From Candidatus Nomurabacteria bacterium (GTDB lineage Bacteria; Patescibacteriota; Minisyncoccia; Phycocordibacterales; UBA9973), in assembly GCA_023267315.1 (NCBI GenBank), contig JAHFNN010000055.1:1-5756 (forward strand): 5,756 bases of DNA. Reading direction: 5' to 3'. Made by a program: the position numbers and the translations under genes. Shown here piece after piece: positions 1 through 5,303 of this stretch; within the stretch, counting starts at the first letter, position 1; each line of letters opens with the position of its first letter. The notes beneath the pieces are model-generated. The model did not search any database and was not told where the DNA came from. It saw only the letters and a program-made list of their open reading frames with translations.

Positions 1-763
1 GAATTATCGTAGGCTTATAAGCAGTGAAGTCGAGAAACATGTAAGGCATAAAGAGAAAAACACATGCAAATGCCAGAATAAAGAAATGAGCAATATACAC
101 GCGAGGGTAGTTCCGTGCACGAACATCAACAACAATCTGGAACAACAATATTGGAAAAAAAACTATCGCTGGAAATTTCGACGCAAATGCTGCCGCACCG
201 AATACAATGGATAACAGGAAACTGGGAAGGGTCTTTGGCGCAAATGTACCAAAATAGAGCATCAAGGCAAGAAAAGCATACACAAAAGTATCGACTCTTA
301 CATAATTTGAGGCTAATATAGCATCAGCGGTCAAATTAGCGACCAAGAAAAAGATAACTGCACTTGCCTTAGATGAGAATTTCTTCCAAAGTATTAAGGA
401 TAAAACGAACGTACCGACCGTATACACAACACTGAATAAGATCCTTGCGCTGGTGAAGAATACTTCGCTCTGGTCAAACAGGTAAGAAGCAAACTCGATT
501 TTGGAAGAAACTAACCCAAGCAGCGAATAAATTACGTAGATGAAGAAGTAGAGAAGAGAAAGGAGGTACATGGGGAGGGTGTGATAAGCGAACCATTGGG
601 GGTCGAGGTCACCACCCAAAACACCTACCGCGTATCGAACCACATACGGTTCATCGATCTCAAACGTTGAGTAATGTAAAACAGATCCTGCCTTAAGTAA
701 AGAGATAAGAAGAATAACAAGTGAGATCAAAGAAGCGAGAATTAGTTTTCTAAATTTTTTCAT
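1..763 (-). CDS. GT-C fold membrane glycosyltransferase (ArnT/PMT-like), N-terminal part, cut by the left edge
   Basis: Reading the minus strand from the ATG at 763 gives 254 codons with no stop up to the window edge, so the 3' end lies outside. The product starts with a short basic N-terminus (MKKFRKL) and a membrane segment at about residues 7-28. A loop follows with the acidic pair D37-E38 and the string GDLDPQWFAY (51-60). Further hydrophobic segments lie near 61-88, 101-125, 133-150, 157-175, 181-212 and 224-246. A D-E pair in the first outer loop followed by a GDL-N/D-P-x-x-F-x-Y string is typical of bacterial GT39/PMT_2-type enzymes, which use polyprenyl-phosphate sugars as donors on the outer face of the membrane. 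An in-frame TGA directly precedes the ATG, which fixes the start. No clear Shine-Dalgarno is seen. The gene lies 341 nt downstream of another GT-C gene and is not obviously a close copy of it. Donor and acceptor are unknown. Confidence 0.85.
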   Translation of the reverse strand, partial: MKKFRKLILASLISLVILLISLLKAGSVLHYSTFEIDEPYVVRYAVGVLGGDLDPQWFAYHTLPMYLLSLLYFFIYVIYSLLGLVSSKIEFASYLFDQSEVFFTSARILFSVVYTVGTFVLSLILWKKFSSKASAVIFFLVANLTADAILASNYVRVDTFVYAFLALMLYFGTFAPKTLPSFLLSIVFGAAAFASKFPAIVFFPILLFQIVVDVRARNYPRVYIAHFFILAFACVFLFMPYMFLDFTAYKPTII

Positions 764-770
764 TCAATTA

Positions 771-785
771 TCAGTGTTTTACTGA
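771..785 (-). other. small hairpin just upstream of the 763 start
   Basis: TCAGT (771-775) and ACTGA (781-785) are perfect complements around a 5-nt loop. In the minus-strand mRNA this 5-bp stem ends 7 nt before the ATG at 763, where a ribosome binding site would normally lie, and no such site is visible. It could affect initiation, but a stem this short may also be chance. Confidence 0.25.
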
Positions 786-787
786 CT

Positions 788-956
788 CTGAAAAACTCAC
801 AAAGCTTTCAGCACGGGTGCGCATCCAAATCACTGGTGGTTTGTATTTTTTTCTGATGAAAGACATTGTACAAATTCGTATATTTGCGAGAGAGAGCGGC
901 ATTTGTTCGATGAGTGCTCATCGTTTCTCCATCATGGCCGCATTGAGTTTTTTCAG
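788..956. repeat. imperfect inverted-repeat pair about 145 nt apart
   Basis: CTGAAAAACTCA at 788-799 is the reverse complement of the sequence at 944-956, apart from one extra T in the T-run of the second copy. The pair bounds 169 nt of apparently non-coding DNA. It could be the ends of a small non-autonomous element or a chance match helped by the A/T run. No target duplication was recognised at the borders. Confidence 0.2.
908..923. promoter_or_regulatory. 16-nt palindrome, possible operator
   Basis: CGATGAG and CTCATCG form perfect 7-nt arms around a central TG in the gene-free stretch. This dyad geometry fits a site for a dimeric regulator. No T-run follows on either strand, so a terminator is unlikely. 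It lies about 145 nt upstream of the membrane gene starting at 763. Nothing in the window identifies a cognate regulator. Confidence 0.25.
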
Positions 957-1104
957 ATAACATCGACCTACGCTTCCGCTAATGTTATATCGCTTGGGAG
1001 ATAAAACCCTGAACTTTTCGATAACAAAGATAGAGAATTGAGTATCAAAAAATGTATTCCCGGACAGTGTGTACTTATAGAAGACTCTATTGTTTGAACC
1101 GCTT

Positions 1105-2667
1105 TTATTTTGCTGTACCAACCGTGTCCATTTGACCGTTTTGATTGTTAGAGATGTCATAAATGGTAGCCCTGTTATTTTTATCTACAATCTTATAAGG
1201 AGCGATTGCCTTATTAATTACATCACCCTTACCTTTATAATCAACAAGAATCAGGTACTTAATATTCTCACTTCTTAAATATGTTATCATTTCATTATTT
1301 ATTCTCTTATGGGGAACCGTAAACCCATGTCTATCCGAGTAGTATAAAAGCATTGGATTCCAGAGATCAGAGTCCGGCATAGATGTGGCTATCATAACAT
1401 CTTTCTCCGTATGGTTATCAATATATTGGCCAACGGCTATCAAATCACTTTCTCCCAGCACAAAAAATCTATTCTTCGCAATCTTCATACTCATAAATAG
1501 ATACACACAAATTAACCCAGCGGTAACAAGCAGAGCAATTTTTTTATTCTTTACTACATCATGCAAATACGCACAACCTATCCCGCAAAAAATCGAAAGG
1601 AGTGGTGTTAACGGCAATTGATAGAAGTTATGAATGACATTTAAATTGAAAATAACCATCATTGAACAGAGAACAGAAAAAAGCCAAATGTAAAAGAACG
1701 CACCCAGTTTTTTCTTCATCAATGCATACAATCCAACGGCGAAGAAAAGTAATCCCACCACAGAAAGCATATCCCGAAATATCCTTCCAAGGATAATGAC
1801 ATAGTTTTGGGGATCTAACCTCTGAGCTAGAGTTCCGAAATACCATGTATTAAAAGGATGCAGTCTAATGGCAATAGAGGAATACAGCCCTTCGGGGTAT
1901 TTACTAGTGCTGACGTACATTTCGTTTACAGAGTTTGCATGGTGTTGCCATAATACCATCATGGTTATGGGTATAAGAAATGCGCTTAAGAACCGAATAT
2001 TTGCAAAAGATCTTATGTTCTTATCTCGTTTATATGTCATGTAAATAATTGGCAGATACAGAGGGGCAACATTGGGGCTTTTCATCATGAGGCCAAAGCA
2101 TCCAGCCACAATACCGATGAAAAGAAGAATATATTTCTTGTTATCGATGCCTTCAATGAGAAAATCAAACATGATAAGAGAGAAAAGTATCGTCATTGAA
2201 TCAGGCATTGGAACGCGGTTGTAGAAAATATTGAGGGGCATAAAAGCAAAGAACAGAGACGCGAAGATTGCTGATTTTTGATCTATAAATTTTATTGTAA
2301 TCCGGTATATGAATACTATGGATAAGAGACTGCAAAAAATAGATAATACTCTTGCCCATAATAATTCAGGTGATAAAATTTTATATAATAAAGCGGCTAC
2401 TGCCTGATAGAGTGGAAACTCTAAGACAATATATCCGGGGGCTCCAAGTGATATCACTCTTGGATAGAACAAATCGATACCATCTCTATAATAATCTCGT
2501 ATTAAACCCGCTGTCTGAGTTTGCCGAAAGATATGAATACCATCCGTGGGAGAAGTTATATGGTAGCTTCGTACAAGAAGAGCCAACAAAATAATGAACC
2601 CCATCCAAATATATGATGGTACATTTGATAGATTTAACGTCTTGAGTTGTGTAAACTTTTTTTTCAA
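1105..2667 (-). CDS. GT-C fold polytopic membrane glycosyltransferase (ArnT/PMT-like, GT39-type)
   Basis: The 520-residue product has a basic N-terminus, about 11-12 membrane segments (first at 19-36, last near 377-393) and a soluble C-terminal region of about 120 residues, probably on the outer face. The first loop carries D42 within DGIHIFRQTQT (42-52), like the D/H-x-W/F-R-Q-x-x-T loop of many bacterial GT-C enzymes. A second acidic motif, PMPDS, lies at 153-157. HNFYQLPLTPLL (346-357) matches the family's conserved YxLPLxP helix. Such enzymes move a sugar from a polyprenyl-phosphate carrier to a lipid, glycan or protein. The start is a TTG at 2667 with AGAAGG eight nt upstream, since the next in-frame Met (residue 22) lies inside the first membrane helix. 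The gene is last in the five-gene run and is notably AT-rich. The family call is firm, but the substrate is not known. Confidence 0.88.
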   Translation of the reverse strand: MKKKFTQLKTLNLSNVPSYIWMGFIILLALLVRSYHITSPTDGIHIFRQTQTAGLIRDYYRDGIDLFYPRVISLGAPGYIVLEFPLYQAVAALLYKILSPELLWARVLSIFCSLLSIVFIYRITIKFIDQKSAIFASLFFAFMPLNIFYNRVPMPDSMTILFSLIMFDFLIEGIDNKKYILLFIGIVAGCFGLMMKSPNVAPLYLPIIYMTYKRDKNIRSFANIRFLSAFLIPITMMVLWQHHANSVNEMYVSTSKYPEGLYSSIAIRLHPFNTWYFGTLAQRLDPQNYVIILGRIFRDMLSVVGLLFFAVGLYALMKKKLGAFFYIWLFSVLCSMMVIFNLNVIHNFYQLPLTPLLSIFCGIGCAYLHDVVKNKKIALLVTAGLICVYLFMSMKIAKNRFFVLGESDLIAVGQYIDNHTEKDVMIATSMPDSDLWNPMLLYYSDRHGFTVPHKRINNEMITYLRSENIKYLILVDYKGKGDVINKAIAPYKIVDKNNRATIYDISNNQNGQMDTVGTAK

Positions 2668-2799
2668 GCGGCTAACCTTCTCTTGAGGTTCTTTAATCTG
2701 ACCTTAGCAACTGCATTCTTAATCGGAATTGGTCGGTGATGTGTATATCGACAACGAGCATACGAGCTCGACTTCTGCAAACTCGTCATCCACCATCGT
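2668..2799 (-). other. 132-nt spacer with an open, very basic minus-strand frame
   Basis: This is the only sizeable gap in the five-gene run. One minus-strand frame is open across it. From an ATG at 2789 it encodes 41 residues rich in Arg/Lys, ending VRLKNLKRRLAA. Its TGA (2664-2666) overlaps the TTG start of the membrane gene as TTGA. A second short frame (ATG at 2796, stop at 2719) gives 25 residues beginning MVDDEFAEVE. Neither has a clear Shine-Dalgarno or a recognised domain. A 5-bp hairpin (2755-2759 with 2766-2770) lies in the middle without a T-run. This may be a leader or coupling peptide, a decayed gene, or plain spacer. Confidence 0.3.
2676..2681 (-). promoter_or_regulatory. ribosome binding site for the TTG start at 2667
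   Basis: The minus strand reads AGAAGG followed by 8 nt and then TTG. This is a good Shine-Dalgarno at normal spacing, and it decides for the TTG start. No ATG or GTG in this frame gives a complete first membrane helix. Confidence 0.65.
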
Positions 2800-3564
2800 T
2801 CAGGTATGCTTTGTTTTGCGGCGGTAATCACCTTTCGAAAGCAACGATTCCAGAAAAACGTACAAGACAATAAAAAGATATCGGCTTCCCATTTCTTGTA
2901 ATTTGAGTTTTGAAATCCCCACTTCTCGATTGGTCCACGAAACCGGTATCTTTGCATACGTGTATCCGCGAACGATAGCCTTCAACGGAAGCTCAACGGT
3001 TAAGTTAAAATGATGGGAAAGAATTGGCTGAATTCCTTCGATCACTTCACGACGATAGCACTTGAACGCATTGGTGATATCGTTATAGTCAAGTCTGAAT
3101 AAAAATTTGATAAACCAATTCGCTAATCGATTAATTACGAATTTATGTTTGGGATAGCTAATAACTTTCGAACCGCGCATAAATCTCGATCCGAACACAC
3201 ATTCGTATCCATCTTTCAGCTTCTCATAATATTTGAGAATATCTTCAGGGGAATCGGAGAGGTCTGCCATCACGATGCATACAGCTTCACCTCTAAAATT
3301 CTCCAGGCCCCTTTTCACTGCAAAGCCAAAACCGTGAGGGGGAGAGTTGTTCAAATAACGAATTTGTGAATACGCTTGTACTAACCCTTGTAATTTGTTC
3401 TCTGTTGCGTCAGTGCTATTATCATTAATTACTAAAATTTCATAATCTGCAATTCCATTATTGGAAAATGCCTGCACGATAGAAGTACAGGTTCTCTCGA
3501 TATTCCCTTCTTCGTTATAGGAGGGGATGACAATCGAAAAAAAGATGTTACTTGATTGCGACAA
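2800..3564 (-). CDS. family 2 glycosyltransferase, DPM1-like (polyprenyl-phosphate sugar synthase type)
   Basis: The product is about 254 residues from the TTG at 3564, or 260 from the alternative TTG at 3582. Numbered from 3582, it has the GT-A nucleotide-binding start SIVIPSYNEEGNI (16-28) and VINDNSTD (51-58). It also has a metal/nucleotide region MADLSDSPED (105-114), GSRF (131-134) and the acceptor-side string ITNAFKCYRREV (169-180). A hydrophobic stretch near 234-247 may contact the membrane, but there is no GtrB-style pair of C-terminal helices. DPM1-type enzymes transfer a sugar from a nucleotide donor to polyprenyl phosphate on the cytoplasmic face, which would supply the GT-C enzyme encoded next. 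I prefer the 3564 start because GGAGGG lies 10 nt before it. The gene overlaps the methyltransferase end by 17 nt, so translation is probably coupled. The first Asp of the usual DAD is Met. The sugar is unknown. Confidence 0.88.
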   Translation of the reverse strand: MSQSSNIFFSIVIPSYNEEGNIERTCTSIVQAFSNNGIADYEILVINDNSTDATENKLQGLVQAYSQIRYLNNSPPHGFGFAVKRGLENFRGEAVCIVMADLSDSPEDILKYYEKLKDGYECVFGSRFMRGSKVISYPKHKFVINRLANWFIKFLFRLDYNDITNAFKCYRREVIEGIQPILSHHFNLTVELPLKAIVRGYTYAKIPVSWTNREVGISKLKLQEMGSRYLFIVLYVFLESLLSKGDYRRKTKHT

Positions 3565-4204
3565 TAAACGCCTGCCCTCCAAAAATTTTCCATAACAGTG
3601 GAATTGTTAAATACAGTTTTACGAATAACAGCGATTTAGGTAATTTGCTCTTTGTTGTAAACGGCAGGAATTGCGGCACGTTCAACTCGATGGTGAACTC
3701 GGAGAGTTCCAAGAGTTCGCACAAGGCTCGATCATCGATAGGAGTTATATGATCGTAGAACATCCAGTAATCTTTGTAAATAAATCGAATGTTAGGCTGC
3801 AGGATGAGGAGCTTGCCCCCTTTTTTCAAACACCGATGACATTCTTTGACTGTTTGCACAATGTGATCTTTGGTGATATGCTCAAAAAAATTTGAAACAA
3901 AAATTCGATCAATGCTTTCGCTCTCAATACGTGAAAGGTCGGATGATGTTGTCAGAACAACCTGTATATCTTTATTTGCACGTCGAATTGTATCCTCATT
4001 AATATCGATAGCTATTTTTTGTCGGGCGTTAATATTGTTGATAAATTCACAATACCCTGCCGCAAGCTCCATAACGACGGAATCTTTAGGAATGAACTGC
4101 TGAAAATAATGCTCGCAGAGAACTTTCCACATCTGTTGTCTAAATTCGAGATCATCACCAAATCTCCTGCGGTAAATATTCCTCGTTTCTAATGCCATGT
4201 CCAT
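3548..4204 (-). CDS. class I SAM-dependent methyltransferase
   Basis: The product is 218 residues from the ATG at 4204. It has a Rossmann methyltransferase core: motif I VVMELAAGYCEF (43-54), the acidic end of strand 2 at AIDIN (D67), and a strand-4 region IFVSNFFEHI (101-110). The post-motif string LKKGGKLLILQPNIRF follows at 126-141. A FYDHITPIDDRALCELLE stretch (149-166) precedes a C-terminal part ending in a hydrophobic stretch (about 193-215). Enzymes of this type often sit in polysaccharide loci and are assumed to methylate a sugar or glycolipid; the real acceptor is not known. The frame is open further upstream to an ATG at 4339, but that would overlap the epimerase by over 100 nt. The ATG at 4204 leaves a 28-nt gap with a GAAG-type site before it, and ATG at 4198 is also possible. 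The 3' end overlaps the glycosyltransferase start. Confidence 0.85.
   Translation of the reverse strand: MDMALETRNIYRRRFGDDLEFRQQMWKVLCEHYFQQFIPKDSVVMELAAGYCEFINNINARQKIAIDINEDTIRRANKDIQVVLTTSSDLSRIESESIDRIFVSNFFEHITKDHIVQTVKECHRCLKKGGKLLILQPNIRFIYKDYWMFYDHITPIDDRALCELLELSEFTIELNVPQFLPFTTKSKLPKSLLFVKLYLTIPLLWKIFGGQAFIVAIK
3575..3580 (-). promoter_or_regulatory. ribosome binding site inside the methyltransferase gene, for the TTG start at 3564
   Basis: GGAGGG on the minus strand lies 10 nt before TTG at 3564. It falls inside the final codons of the methyltransferase gene and overlaps the alternative upstream TTG at 3582, so it cannot serve that one. This favours 3564 as the start of the glycosyltransferase. 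Confidence 0.5.
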
Positions 4205-4232
4205 TTTTTCTTCACGTTCAAGTACACGATTG

Positions 4233-5300
4233 TCATGCGGCCCACTTCGTTTTGTTGCAGGTGAATATTTCCGCCAAAATGTCGCGCAAGTTTTTTGTAA
4301 AATCCCAATGTGGAAAATGACGTTTGAACTTGGATACATCGCTTATCCACCAGATGTGATCGCCGAGCCTATTTGACTCCATATAACGATAATGAACCTT
4401 ATTGCCGGAAATTTCCTCACAAAAAACAATGGCTTCATGGAGAGAACAATTACTAAACCGACTGCCTCCCATGTTGTAGACTTCACCTTTCCGGGGATTC
4501 TGATAAAAATGGTAAAAGGCGTTCACTAAATCATAACTGTGGATGTTATCCCGCACTTGTTTACCTTGATATCCATAGATACTGTATTCTTTTCTCGTAA
4601 CAGCACATTTCATTAAGTATGCCAGGAAACCATGCAGCTCTGCTGCTGAATGACCCGGACCGGTGAGGCAACCACCTCGAAAAACACCCGTCTTCAAACC
4701 AAAATACTTTCCATATTCTTGTACCATAAGGTCAGCCGCAGTCTTTGAAACTCCAAAGATAGAGTGTTTGCTGTCATCTATCGTCATTGTTTCATCAATC
4801 CCATTTTTGTAATAAGGATGTGTTTCTGCAACTTCCCATCGGGTGGGCAACTCTACAAGAGGTAAATAATTTGGCGTATCGCCATAGACTTTATTTGTGG
4901 AGGTAAAAATAAACACGGCATTCTCGCAGTGCGTGCGCGTCACTTCCAACAAGTTCAGCGTTCCGTTCGCATTGATAGTAAAATCGGTGACCGGCTCCCG
5001 CGCAGCCCAGTCGTGTGAAGGTTGTGCTGCCGTATGGATAATTAATTTGATATCCGTATTGTACTTTTTGAAAATTTTCGCCAGCGCATCAAGATCTCGA
5101 ATATCAACAAATTCATTACGAAAATTGGAAAACAATGACGACAACTCGTCCATCATCCATTTTGTGGATCCCTCTTTGCCAAAGAAATATTTTCGCATGT
5201 CGTTATCGATTCCAACAACTTGAAACCCTTTCTCACAAAAGAACTTTACCGACTCTGAACCAATGAGTCCCCCGGCACCAGTGATAATGACAACATCCAT
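4233..5300 (-). CDS. NAD-dependent sugar-nucleotide epimerase (extended SDR, CDP-paratose 2-epimerase-like)
   Basis: The 355-residue product has the usual length for extended SDR sugar epimerases and dehydratases. The N-terminal Rossmann motif TGAGGLIG (7-14) fits GxxGxxG. D32 follows strand 2, where it can bind the NAD ribose, and D66 sits in VDIRD. HTAAQPSHD (89-97) and FTSTNKVYGD (132-141, S134/T135) line the active site. The catalytic YxxxK position reads FGVSK, with Phe at 182 and Lys at 186. GKQVRDNIHSYDLV (246-259) is the substrate-side motif, and GDHIWWISD (313-321) matches the C-terminal region of the tyvelose/paratose 2-epimerase group. The product presumably alters C2 or another centre of an NDP-sugar in the cytoplasm. 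It starts 3 nt after the preceding epimerase's stop with a weak GGAAAA site. The Phe substitution leaves its catalytic mode open, and the substrate is inferred only from family resemblance. Confidence 0.88.
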   Translation of the reverse strand: MDVVIITGAGGLIGSESVKFFCEKGFQVVGIDNDMRKYFFGKEGSTKWMMDELSSLFSNFRNEFVDIRDLDALAKIFKKYNTDIKLIIHTAAQPSHDWAAREPVTDFTINANGTLNLLEVTRTHCENAVFIFTSTNKVYGDTPNYLPLVELPTRWEVAETHPYYKNGIDETMTIDDSKHSIFGVSKTAADLMVQEYGKYFGLKTGVFRGGCLTGPGHSAAELHGFLAYLMKCAVTRKEYSIYGYQGKQVRDNIHSYDLVNAFYHFYQNPRKGEVYNMGGSRFSNCSLHEAIVFCEEISGNKVHYRYMESNRLGDHIWWISDVSKFKRHFPHWDFTKNLRDILAEIFTCNKTKWAA

Positions 5301-5303
5301 ATT

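Larger units (their letters stand above)
764..1104. other. 341-nt intergenic stretch, no convincing gene
   Basis: This stretch separates the stop of the large GT-C gene from the start of the next membrane gene. A minus-strand frame stays open from inside the upstream gene (ATG at 1160) to a TGA at 918, giving 80 residues. It has no Shine-Dalgarno and no recognisable domain, so I do not call it a gene. The stretch also holds a 16-nt palindrome (908-923), a 12-13 nt inverted-repeat pair (788-799 and 944-956) and a small hairpin next to the downstream start (771-785). A minus-strand TACAAT (865-870) resembles a -10 box but has no good -35 partner. No strong rho-independent terminator follows the upstream gene. 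The length suggests room for a promoter of the downstream gene. Confidence 0.5.

Noticed and set aside
115..321. Plus-strand 68-codon frame
   Set aside because: It lies opposite the partial GT-C gene (1-763, minus), which has clear membrane helices and family motifs. The plus-strand product has no recognisable feature.
811..820. GCAC-GG-GTGC short palindrome
   Set aside because: Four-base arms with a 2-nt centre are expected by chance, and no T-run follows, so it is neither a terminator nor a convincing operator.
865..870. TACAAT as a -10 promoter box on the minus strand
   Set aside because: No -35-like hexamer occurs at 16-18 nt spacing and there is no extended -10 TGn, so a promoter call is not supported.
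1028..1060. Possible rho-independent terminator after the large GT-C gene
   Set aside because: A T-run is present on the minus strand, but the sequence before it forms only about a 3-bp stem, too weak to call.
2664..2957. Minus-strand 97-codon frame starting inside the DPM1-like gene
   Set aside because: Its first half is an out-of-frame reading of the glycosyltransferase. Only the part in the gap (from 2789) is unexplained, and it is reported separately with low confidence.
4205..4339. Extended N-terminus of the methyltransferase from ATG 4339
   Set aside because: The 45 extra residues overlap the epimerase's C-terminal coding sequence and look like an out-of-frame reading. The ATG at 4204 sits just before the conserved part and just after the epimerase stop.
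4897..5223. Plus-strand 108-codon frame
   Set aside because: It is antisense to the N-terminal half of the complete epimerase, whose Rossmann motifs are clear. It has no ribosome site or domain of its own.
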